A DNA stretch of 64,000 nt from FEN-1219 sp035644475 (GCA_035644475.1 DASQOL010000057.1:1-64000); one strand, 5' to 3'; shown: positions 50,248-59,656, numbered from the stretch's first letter. Made by a program: numbers and translations. Notes: a model not told the origin generated them from the sequence alone.

Positions 50248-50282
50248 GCGCGCACTCCGGCTCGCAGCGTAGACTTGCGCGC

Positions 50283-51131
50283 GTGAGAGCGTTCGTCGTC
50301 AAGTCGCTGAAGGATCCGCTGCTTCACTTCCTCGTGATCGGCATCGCCTTGTTCGCGGCGTCTGCGTGGCGCGGCCAATCGATCCGCGCGGGCCGCGAGC
50401 GCATCGTGGTCGGCGCCGAGCAGGTGGTGCAGGCCCGCGACGCCGCGACGGCGCTCGAGGGCCGGGCGCTCACGAGGGACGAGCTCGCGGAGCTCATCGA
50501 GCCGACGGTCCGTGAAGAAGTGCTGTACCGCGAGGCGCTTGCGCTCCGGCTCGACGAAAACGACGACGAGGTGCGCCGCCGGCTCGTCGAGAAGATGCAA
50601 TACCTCACGCAGGACCTCGCGGATCCGGAGGCGGCGTCGGAGGCCGAGCTCGAGGCGTTCTACGCCGCGCATCCCGAGCGGTTCGCGGTGCCGGAGCTGG
50701 TCACGTTCGAGCAGGTGTTCTTCGATCCGGGCAAGCGGGGCGCGGCGCTTCAGGCGGACGCGACTGCGGGGCTCGCGAAGCTCGCCGCCGGCGCCGCTCC
50801 GCGCGACGTCGGCGACCGCACCCCGCTGCGCGAGTCCTACGCGAACGCGCCGCGGGAGCAGGTGACGATACTGTTTGGCGGTGCGCTCGCCGATGCGGTC
50901 TTCAGCGTCGCGCCCGGCGCGTGGGTGGGGCCGTTCCGGTCGGACTTCGGCCTGCACGTCGTGCGGTTGAACGCGCGCACCGAGCGCACACAGCCGCCGT
51001 ACCCCGAGATCCGCGACCGCGTCGCCGCGGAATTCGCCTCCGACCGGCGCCGCGCGCGCAACGATGCCGACTACGCGCGGATGCGCTCCCACTACGACGT
51101 GGTGATCGAGTGGCCCGCGGATGAAAAATAG
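50283..51131 (+). CDS. Periplasmic peptidyl-prolyl cis-trans isomerase, parvulin type
   Basis: A 282-residue membrane-anchored chaperone. N-terminal anchor at about 10-30 (LLHFLVIGIALFAASAW), a SurA-like helical N-domain (VREEVLYREALALRLDENDD) and a C-terminal parvulin domain (FEQVFFDPGKRGAAL, FGGALADAVFSVAPGAWVGP with FRSDFGLHVVRL). The domain is degenerate compared with PpiC, so isomerase activity is uncertain. The GTG at 50283 begins VRAFVVKSLKDPLL; upstream in-frame residues come from the double-hairpin repeats and are not considered native. The last residues and TAG are formed by a repeat arm. The HupE gene follows, a common pairing. Confidence 0.85.
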   Translation: MRAFVVKSLKDPLLHFLVIGIALFAASAWRGQSIRAGRERIVVGAEQVVQARDAATALEGRALTRDELAELIEPTVREEVLYREALALRLDENDDEVRRRLVEKMQYLTQDLADPEAASEAELEAFYAAHPERFAVPELVTFEQVFFDPGKRGAALQADATAGLAKLAAGAAPRDVGDRTPLRESYANAPREQVTILFGGALADAVFSVAPGAWVGPFRSDFGLHVVRLNARTERTQPPYPEIRDRVAAEFASDRRRARNDADYARMRSHYDVVIEWPADEK

Positions 51132-51267
51132 GGACATGTTGCCTTTTCGGCGGCCGCTTTCTCGGCGCAGCGGTGCCGATGTGACACACCGGCACCGAAA
51201 CGGCAGCCCCCGAAAAGGCAACATGTCCCCATTTTTCTTCCGGAAAAGTAACCTGTCCCTATTTTTC
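51123..51267. repeat. Nested palindromic repeats: AGGGACATGTTG copy plus a lone AGGTTAC arm
   Basis: Arms at 51123-51150 and 51210-51237 pair over 28 bp with one mismatch; the interior holds a smaller GGTGCCG/CGGCACC hairpin. Directly after lies 51242-51267, the complement of the arm at 50114-50139. The block separates the parvulin and HupE genes and contributes coding sequence to both. Confidence 0.9.
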
Positions 51268-52254
51268 ATCACGCTGCTGGTGGCGGGGAGCGCGTGTGCG
51301 CATCGGCTGAGCCCCGCGTTCTTCGGTGTCACGGAGACGGCGCAAGACATCTACGACGTACAGTGGAAAGTGTCGATCTCCGGCGGCCTTGCCGCCGCGC
51401 TCGAGCCGAAGGTCCCGGACGGCTGCACGCTCAGCGGGGTGCGCAGCTACGTGGTGGGCGAGGACGTGCGCTTCCAGCATGCCGCCATGTCATGTCCCGG
51501 CGGCCTGGGCGGCCGCGAGCTCGTCATCGACGGTTTGGCGCAGACGCAGACCGACGTACTGGTGCGCGTCGACTATCTCGACGGTACTGCCACGAACGAG
51601 CGGCTCACGCCGTCCGCTCCGAGCGTCGTGATCCCGGAGCGGCCGAGCGCGTTCGAGGTGGTGCGCACCTACACCGCGCTCGGCGTCGAGCACATCCTGC
51701 TCGGCGTCGACCACCTGCTGTTCGTGCTGGCGCTGCTGCTGCTCGTGCGCGGCGTGGGCCGGCTCGTCGCAACGGTCACCGCCTTCACGGTTGCGCACAG
51801 CGTCACGCTCGCCGCCGCGACGCTCGGCTTTGTGCACGTGCCGCCGGCGCCGGTGGAAGCCGTGATCGCGCTCAGCATCCTGTTTCTCGCGTCGGAGCTC
51901 GCGCGCCGGCGGCTCGCGGCGCCCGGCGCTGCGGCCGACGCGGCCGCCGATCTCACCGCGCGCTTTCCTTGGATCGTGGCGTTCTCGTTCGGCCTGCTGC
52001 ACGGGTTCGGCTTCGCCGGCGCGCTGTCCGAGGTCGGTGTGCCGGCGCGCGCGGTGCCGCTGGCGCTCTTGTTCTTCAATGTTGGCGTCGAGATCGGCCA
52101 GGTCGCGTTCATCGCCGCGGTGCTCGCGGCCGGCTGGCTGATCCGCCGCGCGGCGGCCGCGCCGCCCGTCTGGTGGCCGCGAGCGGCCGCCTACGGCATC
52201 GGCTCGGTCGCGGCGTTCTGGGTCGTCGAGCGCACGCTCGCCGTCTTCGCGTAG
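51223..52254 (+). CDS. HupE/UreJ family membrane protein
   Basis: A 343-residue protein with an N-terminal leader, a beta-rich periplasmic domain of about 120 residues (HRLSPAFFGVTETAQDIYDV) and six TMs in the C-terminal HupE domain. His-bearing motifs are conserved: LGVDHLLFVLALLLL, TAFTVAHSVTLAAATLG, LLHGFGFAGAL and FFNVGVEIGQ. HupE relatives move nickel or cobalt. The start is uncertain: ATG at 51223 lies in a repeat arm and gives MSPFFFRKSNLSLFFITLLV, ending ACA|HRL, a usable signal peptide made largely from repeat DNA. Earlier in-frame ATGs also lie in the repeat. Confidence 0.82.
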   Translation: MSPFFFRKSNLSLFFITLLVAGSACAHRLSPAFFGVTETAQDIYDVQWKVSISGGLAAALEPKVPDGCTLSGVRSYVVGEDVRFQHAAMSCPGGLGGRELVIDGLAQTQTDVLVRVDYLDGTATNERLTPSAPSVVIPERPSAFEVVRTYTALGVEHILLGVDHLLFVLALLLLVRGVGRLVATVTAFTVAHSVTLAAATLGFVHVPPAPVEAVIALSILFLASELARRRLAAPGAAADAAADLTARFPWIVAFSFGLLHGFGFAGALSEVGVPARAVPLALLFFNVGVEIGQVAFIAAVLAAGWLIRRAAAAPPVWWPRAAAYGIGSVAAFWVVERTLAVFA

Positions 52255-52266
52255 TAGGCTCTCATC

Positions 52267-53295
52267 ATGACGGAACGATTGTTGACCGCGGTCGTCGGGA
52301 GCTACCCGCAGCCGGATTGGCTCATCGACCGCGCCATGCTCACCAAGATGATGGCGCCGCGCGTGCGCGTGCAGCAGGTGTGGCGGATCCCCGAGGAGCG
52401 GCTCGAGGCGGCGCAGGACGACGCGACGATCGTCGCGATCCGTGAGCAGGAGCGCGCCGGCGTCGACATCATCACCGACGGCGAGATCCGCCGCGAGAGC
52501 TACTCGAACAGGTTCGCCAACGCGCTCGACGGCATCGACCGCGAGCGCGTCGGCGAGATCGTCGGCCGCACGGGCGCGAAGATTCCGGTGCCGATCGTGT
52601 CGGGGCCGATCCGGCGGCGGGCGCCGATCGAGGTGCGCGACGTCGAGTTCCTGCGCGCCAACACCAACCGCAAGATCAAAATCACGCTGCCCGGCCCGTT
52701 CACGATGACGCAGCAGGTGGTGGACGAGCACTACCGCGACGAGGAAGCGCTGGCGCTCGCGTACGCCGACGCCGTGAACCAAGAGGTTCGCGATCTTTTC
52801 GCCGCCGGTGCCGACGTGGTGCAGCTCGACGAGCCGTGGCTCCAGGCGCGCGCGGAGAACGCGCGCCGGTACGGCATCAAGGCGATCGACCGCGCGCTCG
52901 CGGGTGTCACCGGCACGACGGCGCTGCACCTGTGCTTCGGCTATGCCGCGCTCGTCAAGAGCAAGCCCGCGAGCGGCTATTCGTTCTTGGAGGAGCTCGA
53001 GCAGTGCGCGGCGCAGCAGATCTCGATCGAAGCCGCGCAGCCGCGTCTCGACCTCTCCATCTTGAAGGCGTTGCCGTCGAAAACAGTGCTGGTCGGCGTG
53101 CTCGACTTGGACGACCGCAACGTCGAGACGCCGCAGCAGGTGGCCGCGCGGATCCGCGCGGCGCTCGAGGTGCTGCCGCCCGAGCGCCTGATCGCGACGC
53201 CCGATTGCGGCATGAAGTACCTGCCGCGCGCCGTCGCGTTCGGCAAGCTCGCGGCGCTCGCGGCCGGCGCCGCGATCGTACGCGCGGAGCTCTGA
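52267..53295 (+). CDS. Cobalamin-independent methionine synthase (MetE) C-terminal-like protein
   Basis: A 342-residue barrel protein matching the C-terminal catalytic half of MetE. It begins VVGSYPQPDWLIDR, has the zinc-ligand His in LHLCFGYAALV, the substrate/loop motif VVQLDEPWLQARAE, and the zinc-ligand Cys in TPDCGMKYLPRAVA. The N-terminal MetE half is absent, as in a stand-alone group whose methyl donor is often not methyltetrahydrofolate. It may be a core MetE-type enzyme using another donor. It starts 12 bp after the HupE stop on the same strand. Confidence 0.88.
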   Translation: MTERLLTAVVGSYPQPDWLIDRAMLTKMMAPRVRVQQVWRIPEERLEAAQDDATIVAIREQERAGVDIITDGEIRRESYSNRFANALDGIDRERVGEIVGRTGAKIPVPIVSGPIRRRAPIEVRDVEFLRANTNRKIKITLPGPFTMTQQVVDEHYRDEEALALAYADAVNQEVRDLFAAGADVVQLDEPWLQARAENARRYGIKAIDRALAGVTGTTALHLCFGYAALVKSKPASGYSFLEELEQCAAQQISIEAAQPRLDLSILKALPSKTVLVGVLDLDDRNVETPQQVAARIRAALEVLPPERLIATPDCGMKYLPRAVAFGKLAALAAGAAIVRAEL

Positions 53296-53299
53296 GCTC

Positions 53300-54292
53300 G
53301 TGCCCGCGCGAGCCGTGAAGCGACGCCGCACGCCGCCGGAGGCCGCGGCGGCGCGGAGCCGCCTGCGCGGCGCGGCCAAACGCTGGTCGCTCGCGGTCCA
53401 CGGCGGCGCCGGCGCGGCGCGCGACGACGGTCTCGACGCGCGGCGTGCCGAAGCGATCCGCGCCGCGCTCGCCGACGTGCTCGCGGCCGGCGCGGCCATG
53501 CTCGCGGCGGGCGCCGCGGGCCTCGACGTGGTCGAAGACGCGGTGCGCCGGCTCGAGGACTCGCCGCTCTTCAACGCCGGCAAGGGCGCGGTGTTCAACG
53601 CGCACGGCGAGCACGAGCTCGACGCGTCGATCATGGACGGCAAGGATCTGCGCGCCGGCGCGGTCGCGAACGTGCGCGGCATCAAGAACCCGGTCGCGCT
53701 CGCACGCTTGATCATGGAGCGCTCGCCGCACGTGCTGCTCCAGGGCGCGGGCGCGCAGGCGTTCGCTATCTCCCAGGGTATGGGGCTCGTCGGCCCCGAC
53801 TACTTCTGGACCGAGGAGCGCTGGAGCGCGTTCAAGGAGGCGCGACTGCACAGCGGCTCGCGCCAAACGCGCGACTTGGGCACCGTCGGCGCCGTGGCGC
53901 TCGACAGCACCGGCGACCTCGCGGCCGCGACGTCCACCGGCGGCGTCACCAACAAGCTGCCGGGCCGCGTCGGCGACTCCGCGGTGATCGGCGCGGGAAC
54001 CTATGCGAGCAACGCGTCGTGCGCGGTATCGTGCACGGGGCAGGGCGAGCACTTCATCCGCGCCACCGTGGCGCGCGACATCTGCGCGCTCGTCGAGTAC
54101 GCGAAGCTCGACGCGCGCACGGCGGCCCACACCGTCATCGAGCGGCGGCTGGCGCAAATCGGCGGCAAGGGCGGAGTGATCGTCGCGGCGAACGACGGCG
54201 TCGTCGCGTGCGTGTTCAACACCGAGCTCATGTACCGCGGCTTCGTGACCCACGACACGCCCGCGCGCACCGCGATCGCCGCGGAAAGCTGA
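53300..54292 (+). CDS. Isoaspartyl peptidase/L-asparaginase (Ntn hydrolase)
   Basis: A 330-residue class 2 asparaginase. An Arg/Ala-rich N-terminal extension of about 28 residues precedes the conserved start WSLAVHGGAGAA. The self-cleavage site is the nucleophile Thr in DLGTVGAVALD; other landmarks are VEDAVRRLEDSPLFNAGKGA, SIMDGKDLRAGAVA and AATSTGGVTNKLPGRVGDS. It removes isoaspartyl residues from dipeptides or hydrolyses asparagine. The start is GTG at 53300, 5 bp after the MetE-like stop. It converges with the ankyrin gene (6-bp gap). Confidence 0.93.
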   Translation: MPARAVKRRRTPPEAAAARSRLRGAAKRWSLAVHGGAGAARDDGLDARRAEAIRAALADVLAAGAAMLAAGAAGLDVVEDAVRRLEDSPLFNAGKGAVFNAHGEHELDASIMDGKDLRAGAVANVRGIKNPVALARLIMERSPHVLLQGAGAQAFAISQGMGLVGPDYFWTEERWSAFKEARLHSGSRQTRDLGTVGAVALDSTGDLAAATSTGGVTNKLPGRVGDSAVIGAGTYASNASCAVSCTGQGEHFIRATVARDICALVEYAKLDARTAAHTVIERRLAQIGGKGGVIVAANDGVVACVFNTELMYRGFVTHDTPARTAIAAES

Positions 54293-54298
54293 CGTCTC

Positions 54299-55873
54299 TC
54301 AGCTCGCCGGCGGCCCGTCGGGCTTGGCGAGATCGCAGCCCGCTTGCTTGGCGCAGAGCTCGCCGAGCAGGTCCGCCGTGCTCCGGTAGACCTCGATCGT
54401 TTGCCCGCGACCGTGGCCGCCGGCCTTGCCGAGCGCGGCGTCGACCGGCGTGAGGCCGCGCGCGTCGGCCGTGTCGATCGCGGCGCCGTGCTCCACGAGA
54501 AATTTCACGACGTCGTTCCAGCCCCAGAACGCCGCGCCGAAGAGCGCCGTCGCACCCCGCGCGTTGGCGGCGCCGCGGTCGGCGGTGGTGCGCTGGTTGA
54601 CCTTCGCGCCCGCGTCTATGAGCACTCGCAGCGCTTCGATCGATTTCTGCTGGACGTCGGGCGTCGTGTAGTGCGGGATGCCGGGGCCGTAGCCGCGCGG
54701 ATCGCATTCCACCGAGCCGTACCCCGCCGCCGCCATCAGCGGCGCGATGCCCGCAATGTTCGGCAAGTCGAGCCGCGCGCCGTGCGCGATCAGAAGCTGC
54801 ATCGCCGGCGCGTCGAAGGTCTTCGCCGCGCGCAGCAGCGGCGTGGCGCCGGTCGTGAGCATGGTGTCGCAACCCCGGTCGTCGCCGATGTGCCGATACG
54901 GCGGCACTCCGAGCTTGAGCTGGGCGTTGGGATTGGCGCCTTTGTCGAGCAGCAAGCGGACGACGTCGAGGCTCGTGGTCGTATCGGTCGACATCCGGTC
55001 CGGCCGGCCGCCGTGGGGCAGCGTGTTCAGATCCACGGCGGAGTAGAGCGGCGTGCGCCCCCACCAGTCCCACTTGTTTACGTTCGCGCCGCGCTCGATC
55101 AGATACTTCGCGAGGTCGAAGTGGAAGTTGTCCACGGCAAGGAACAGCGGCGTCACGTTCTTGGGATCGGCGAGATCGATGCTCGCGCCGCCCTCCACGA
55201 GAGCGCGCGCGCACTCGACGCAGCCCTCGCGCGCGGCGTAGAGCAGCGCCGTGAGGCCGCCCATCGGCCGATACATCCGGCGCGGCTCGCCGGTGACCTG
55301 GCGCGGCCAGTTGTTCTCCACGGAGCGCGCGTCGACCTCGGCGCCGCGCTCCACGAGCAGGCGCACCATCTCGGGCTGGACTTGCGCCGCGGCCCACATG
55401 AGCGCCGTCTGTTGTCGCCAGCGCTCGCGCGCGTTCGGATTCGCGCCGCGATCGAGCAGCAGGCGGGCGGCCGCGACGTTGCTGCTGCGCGCGACGATCA
55501 TGAGCGCCGTTTCGCCGTCGGCGCCCGGTGACTCGACGTTGGCCCCCGCGTCGAGCAGCCGCTCGATGACGCCGGCGTCGCCCACGGTCGCGGCCTCGCC
55601 CATCGGCGTGGCGCCGAACTCGTTTGCGACGGTCGCGTCCGCGCCCTTCGCGAGCAGGCGGTCGATCAAGGTTGCGTCGCCGTAGTGGACGGCGTAGTGC
55701 AGCGCGGTCGTGCCGTCCGGCATGGCGTCGCGCACGTCCGCGCCCTCGTCGAGCGCCGCGAGCGCGCGCGCCGTGTCGTTCGCTTTCGCGGCCGCGAGCA
55801 GGGCGCTCTGCGCGTGCACGTTCGCGAACGCGAGCAGCGCGAGAGCCGCCGTGAAGCGCCGCAGCATCGTCAA
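54299..55873 (-). CDS. Exported ankyrin-repeat protein
   Basis: A 524-residue secreted protein: signal peptide MTMLRRFTAALALLAFANVHA and then about 12 ankyrin repeats (examples: DGTTALHYAVHYGDATLIDR, GETALMIVARSSNVAAARLL, GGLTALLYAAREGCVECARA), plus a C-terminal helix. The repeats include long insertions. It ends the operon with the DUF1552 and DUF1592 genes; its start overlaps the DUF1552 stop by 4 bp. Ankyrin proteins commonly accompany this gene pair, possibly as a folding or docking partner. A start 2 codons downstream (MLRRF) is equally possible. Confidence 0.9.
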   Translation of the reverse strand: MTMLRRFTAALALLAFANVHAQSALLAAAKANDTARALAALDEGADVRDAMPDGTTALHYAVHYGDATLIDRLLAKGADATVANEFGATPMGEAATVGDAGVIERLLDAGANVESPGADGETALMIVARSSNVAAARLLLDRGANPNARERWRQQTALMWAAAQVQPEMVRLLVERGAEVDARSVENNWPRQVTGEPRRMYRPMGGLTALLYAAREGCVECARALVEGGASIDLADPKNVTPLFLAVDNFHFDLAKYLIERGANVNKWDWWGRTPLYSAVDLNTLPHGGRPDRMSTDTTTSLDVVRLLLDKGANPNAQLKLGVPPYRHIGDDRGCDTMLTTGATPLLRAAKTFDAPAMQLLIAHGARLDLPNIAGIAPLMAAAGYGSVECDPRGYGPGIPHYTTPDVQQKSIEALRVLIDAGAKVNQRTTADRGAANARGATALFGAAFWGWNDVVKFLVEHGAAIDTADARGLTPVDAALGKAGGHGRGQTIEVYRSTADLLGELCAKQAGCDLAKPDGPPAS

Positions 55874-57216
55874 ACTTCGGTGAGCTCGCCGAGACTGTCG
55901 CCGACTTTGTCCACGGGCGCGCCCGCGCGCAGCAGCAGAGTGAACAACAGGTTCGCGAGCGGCGTGTGGTCCGGGTAGACCAGGTGCTGGTTGCCCTTGA
56001 TCTTGCCCGATCCGCGGCCCACCACCAGCGTCGGCAGCGGGAACTGGTTGTGCGAGTTGCTGTTGCTCATGTTGCTGCCGTACAGGAACACGGCGCTGTC
56101 GAGGATCGAGCCGCCGTCGCCGTCCTTGATCTTCTCGAGTTTCTGCAGGAACTCGGTGAACACCTGCACGTGGTACTTCTGCACCACGACGAGTTTTTCC
56201 ATCGCCGGCTTGCTCTCGGCGTGATGCGACAGCGGATGGAACGCGTCGGGCACGCCGACGTGCGCGTACGACTGGTTGCTCACCTCCGCGGCCATCATGT
56301 ACGACGCGATCCGCGTGAGGTCGGCCTGAAACGCCGCGACGATCAGGTCGAACATGAGGCGCAAGTGCTGATCGAAGCTCGGCATCGCGACCGGAACTTC
56401 AGGCAGCGCAATCTTCGAGAGATCGCGCTCGCCGAGCAGCGACACGCGCCGCTCGATCTCGCGCACGCTGTCGAGGTAGTCGTCGACGAGCACGCGGTCG
56501 TCGGCGCCGAGCGTCTTCTTGAGCGCGGCGGCCTCGCCGTTCACCATGTCGAGCAGGCTCAGGTAATCGTTCGACACGGCCTTGCGCTGGCTCGCGTCGT
56601 TGCCGCGGCCGAACAGCTTCTCGAACGCGCGGCGCGGATCGAACTCCATCGGCAGCGGCGTGGTCGGCGTGCGGAACGAGATCGTGCGGCCGTAGCTGCA
56701 GCCGTAGGTGCCGTCGCACGCGGCGCCGCCGCCTTCTTCCTCGGTGGCCACCTCGAACGACGGCAGCGGCGTGCTCTGGCCAATGTGCTGCGCGGCCACC
56801 TGATCTATCGTGACGCCGCCGAACGGCGCGTGGCTTTGCCGCGGGTGCACGGCCGACAGCCAAGTGGCGGGCACGATCGCATGCACGGCGGAGCTCTCGC
56901 CCGGCTTGTTGCCGAGGCCGCTCACCACCGTGAGGTATTTCTTGAGCGGCGCGAGCGGCTCCAGGATCGGCTTGAGATCGAAATCGCGGCCCGCGGCGTC
57001 GGGCGTCCAGCGATTCATCTCCGCGCCGTGGCGCGTGTTGTTCATGATCGCGCCGTGCGGCAGATAGAAGAAGCCCATGCGGGTCTTCGGCGCGGCCGCG
57101 GTTTGCGCCAGCGCCGTGGCGGCCGGGATCATCGCGTCGAGCAGCGGGAGGCCGATCGCGGCGCCACCCGCTCGCAGCAGCGTTCGTCTCGACAGATGCT
57201 TCTTAGTGATGAACAC
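55870..57216 (-). CDS. DUF1552 protein with Tat-type leader
   Basis: A 448-residue exported protein. The leader has a twin-arginine motif (LSRRTLLRAGGAAIGLPLLD). The body matches DUF1552: MGFFYLPHGAIMNNTRHGAE, VVSGLGNKPGESSAVHAIVP, SYGRTISFRTPTTPLPMEFD, and FLYGSNMSNSNSHNQFPLPT. The domain resembles sulfatase/phosphatase-like secreted enzymes, but no activity is established. It pairs with the DUF1592 protein in many bacteria. It starts 10 bp after the DUF1592 stop. Confidence 0.92.
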   Translation of the reverse strand: MFITKKHLSRRTLLRAGGAAIGLPLLDAMIPAATALAQTAAAPKTRMGFFYLPHGAIMNNTRHGAEMNRWTPDAAGRDFDLKPILEPLAPLKKYLTVVSGLGNKPGESSAVHAIVPATWLSAVHPRQSHAPFGGVTIDQVAAQHIGQSTPLPSFEVATEEEGGGAACDGTYGCSYGRTISFRTPTTPLPMEFDPRRAFEKLFGRGNDASQRKAVSNDYLSLLDMVNGEAAALKKTLGADDRVLVDDYLDSVREIERRVSLLGERDLSKIALPEVPVAMPSFDQHLRLMFDLIVAAFQADLTRIASYMMAAEVSNQSYAHVGVPDAFHPLSHHAESKPAMEKLVVVQKYHVQVFTEFLQKLEKIKDGDGGSILDSAVFLYGSNMSNSNSHNQFPLPTLVVGRGSGKIKGNQHLVYPDHTPLANLLFTLLLRAGAPVDKVGDSLGELTEV

Positions 57217-57226
57217 GCGAGATTCC

Positions 57227-59656
57227 CTACTGTTTCGCCGCGGCCACGGTGCCCTCGGGCGCCGGCACCGTTCTCATTCTAAACGCAGCGCTGCCCGCGA
57301 TGCCCTTCACGAGCGCCGAAAAGCGATACCCGTCGCGTTTCGCGTCGCGCGCCACGGCCCGCACGACCGGCATATCGTAGTACTCGACGCCGCGTCCGAG
57401 CGCGTAGGTCATCAGCTTCTCGGTCACGACCCGCACGAACCGGTCCGGGTTGCGGAGCAGGGCGGCGCGGAGCTCCGCGGGGCCATTGACCGCGCCGCCG
57501 CCCGCGAGCTCGCCGGTGGAGTCGATCTTGGCGCCGTTTTGGCGCTCCGCCACGCGCCATTCGCCGATCGGGTCGTAGTTCTCGAGCGCCTGGCCGAGCG
57601 GGTCGATCACGCCGTGGCACTGGTTGCACGAGGGGCTCGTGCGGTGCCGTGCGAGCCGTTCGCGCACGGACAGCGCGACGCCGGGCTCCAGGGCCGGCAG
57701 GTTCGTCTCGACGCCGGGCGGCGGCGGCGACGGCGGCGCGCCCACGATCTGCTCCATGATCCACGCACCGCGCAGCACCGGCGAGGTGCGATCCGGATAC
57801 GACGACACCAGCAACACGCTGCCTTTGCCGAAGAGACCATAGCGGTGCTCATCCTCGAGCTGCACGCGGCGGAACTGCGCGCCGCGCACGCTCGGAATGC
57901 CGTAGTGCCGCGCGAGCCGCTCGTTGACGAACGTGTAGTTCGCGTCGAGGAGCTCGAGCACGCTCGCGTCGCTGCCGCGGAGCACGCTGTCCAGGAACAG
58001 CTGCATCTCCGTGCGAAACGCGTTGCGGAGATCCGCGTCGAACGTGGGGAAGAGCCGCGGGTCCGGGTCGAGTGCGTCCAGGCGCCGCACGCCGAGCCAC
58101 TGGAACGCGAAGTTGGTGACGAGCGACTCCGAGCGCGGGTCCGCGAGCAAGCGCTCGATCTGCGCCTCGTACACCGCCGGTTCGTGCAGCTTGCCTTGCT
58201 CCGCGAGCGCGAGCAGCGCCTCGTCGGGCCCTTCGCTCCAGAGGAAGAACGCGAGCCGCCACGCGAGCTCGAGGTCGGTGACCGCGTAGGTATCGCCGGG
58301 CTTCGAGCCTTGCGGCGCGGCGCCGGGCTCCGCGCGATACAGGAACTTCGTGCTCGCGAGGATCGCCATCAAGCCCTGCTGCACGCCGGTCTCGAAGCCG
58401 CCGGCCGCTCGCCCCCGATCGTAGAACGCGAGCAGCGGCTCGAGATCGTCGCTGCCCACCGGCCGGCGGAACGCCTGGCGCGCGAGGCTCGCCAAGATCT
58501 TCGTCGCGCACGGTCGCTCGTCGCTTTCGTTCTGCGGGCGGCAGGTGAACACGCGCTGGCGACTCGCGGTGGTGCCGCCGATGCCGCGCGCGCCGTACGG
58601 CCCGATGATCACGACGCCGTGCAGCCGCGGCACGTCGGGCACGCCCTCGCCCTGGATCAGCGGCTGCAAGAGATAGTCGCCCTCGGCGCGGCTGCGCGCG
58701 ACGAACGCGGCCGCGACCTCGTGCTCGCCGGCGGTGACATCGAGCCGGATGTTCCTGAAGCGGCTCTTGATCTCCTCGACCGCGGTGATCTGCCGCTGGT
58801 CGAGCGCGAGCGAGTCTTCGGGACCGCCGATCGTGTTCTTGAACTTAGGTGTGCCGTCGATCGTGAGCACGACCGTGTGTTGATATTCCATCCAGCCGTT
58901 CGGATAGCCGCGGAGCTCGTCGCCTTGCTCCGACGACACGTTCAAGTCGAACTGGTATTGGCCGTCGGAAGGGAAGTAGTGCCGCGCGGCGAGGCCGTCG
59001 CGCGTGCCGAGCGGCAGGCCGTCGACGTGCACGGTGTGGTTGCGTACGTCGGAGCGGTATTCGGCGCGCGCGGGGTCGGGGTCAGCGTTGCCGACGGCGC
59101 GAATGCTGATGTCGCGCGCGGCGGCAAGGTACTGGTCGAGATGCGTCGGCGACACTCGCAGCACCTCCGCGACGTTGTCGAAACCGTCGCTCGCGAGGTC
59201 GGGAGGCAGGATTGCGCGCGCGTCGATCTCCACGCCGAGGAGATCGCGCACGGCCGTCGCGTATTCGGTGCGGTTCAGGCGATGCAGCGCTTCGCGGCCG
59301 GGCGCCGGGCCGCGTCTCGCCGCGTTCTCGTCGAGGGAGGCTTCGAGCGACGCGACCAGCGCGTCGACGACCTGGGGCTCGGGCCGCGGCTCGCCGGGCG
59401 GCGGCATGAGCCGGCCGCCTAGCTTGCGCACCATCTTCTCGAAGACTTCGGGATGCGCCGTCACGTCGCCGGCCTTCACGTGCTCGAAGGAGTGCCCGCC
59501 CGCGAGCTGCGCGTCGTTGTGGCAGTCCGTGCAGTAGCGTTGGACCACGCCGAGATTAGCTGCGAGCTCCTGCTCCGGCGAGCGCGCGCAGCCGGCGGCC
59601 GCGAGCATCGCGGCCGCTGCCAACAAGCTCGAACGTGCGGGACCCGAGTGTTTCAC
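57227..59656 (-). CDS. DUF1592/DUF1588/DUF1587-type c-type cytochrome lipoprotein
   Basis: An 809-residue exported haem protein, with the multi-domain order DUF1587, DUF1595, DUF1592, DUF1588 and DUF1585. It has a lipobox leader (AAAGCARSP) and haem motif CTDCH (about 42-46). Typical segments: LHRLNRTEYATAVRDLLGVE, AWRLAFFLWSEGPDEALLAL, RLARHYGIPSVRGAQFRRVQ, and a C-terminal HRTSPSCNQCHGVIDPLGQA with a further CNQCH haem-like site. This group is frequent in Planctomycetes and some Proteobacteria. The presence of cytochrome sites suggests electron transfer to a substrate-oxidising partner; the substrate is unknown. Its start overlaps the upstream stop (ATGA). Confidence 0.92.
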   Translation of the reverse strand: MKHSGPARSSLLAAAAMLAAAGCARSPEQELAANLGVVQRYCTDCHNDAQLAGGHSFEHVKAGDVTAHPEVFEKMVRKLGGRLMPPPGEPRPEPQVVDALVASLEASLDENAARRGPAPGREALHRLNRTEYATAVRDLLGVEIDARAILPPDLASDGFDNVAEVLRVSPTHLDQYLAAARDISIRAVGNADPDPARAEYRSDVRNHTVHVDGLPLGTRDGLAARHYFPSDGQYQFDLNVSSEQGDELRGYPNGWMEYQHTVVLTIDGTPKFKNTIGGPEDSLALDQRQITAVEEIKSRFRNIRLDVTAGEHEVAAAFVARSRAEGDYLLQPLIQGEGVPDVPRLHGVVIIGPYGARGIGGTTASRQRVFTCRPQNESDERPCATKILASLARQAFRRPVGSDDLEPLLAFYDRGRAAGGFETGVQQGLMAILASTKFLYRAEPGAAPQGSKPGDTYAVTDLELAWRLAFFLWSEGPDEALLALAEQGKLHEPAVYEAQIERLLADPRSESLVTNFAFQWLGVRRLDALDPDPRLFPTFDADLRNAFRTEMQLFLDSVLRGSDASVLELLDANYTFVNERLARHYGIPSVRGAQFRRVQLEDEHRYGLFGKGSVLLVSSYPDRTSPVLRGAWIMEQIVGAPPSPPPPGVETNLPALEPGVALSVRERLARHRTSPSCNQCHGVIDPLGQALENYDPIGEWRVAERQNGAKIDSTGELAGGGAVNGPAELRAALLRNPDRFVRVVTEKLMTYALGRGVEYYDMPVVRAVARDAKRDGYRFSALVKGIAGSAAFRMRTVPAPEGTVAAAKQ

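Noticed and set aside
57077..59422. 781-codon plus-strand frame opposite the DUF1592 gene
   Set aside because: It is a low-complexity Arg/Val/Ala-rich shadow of a multi-domain gene.
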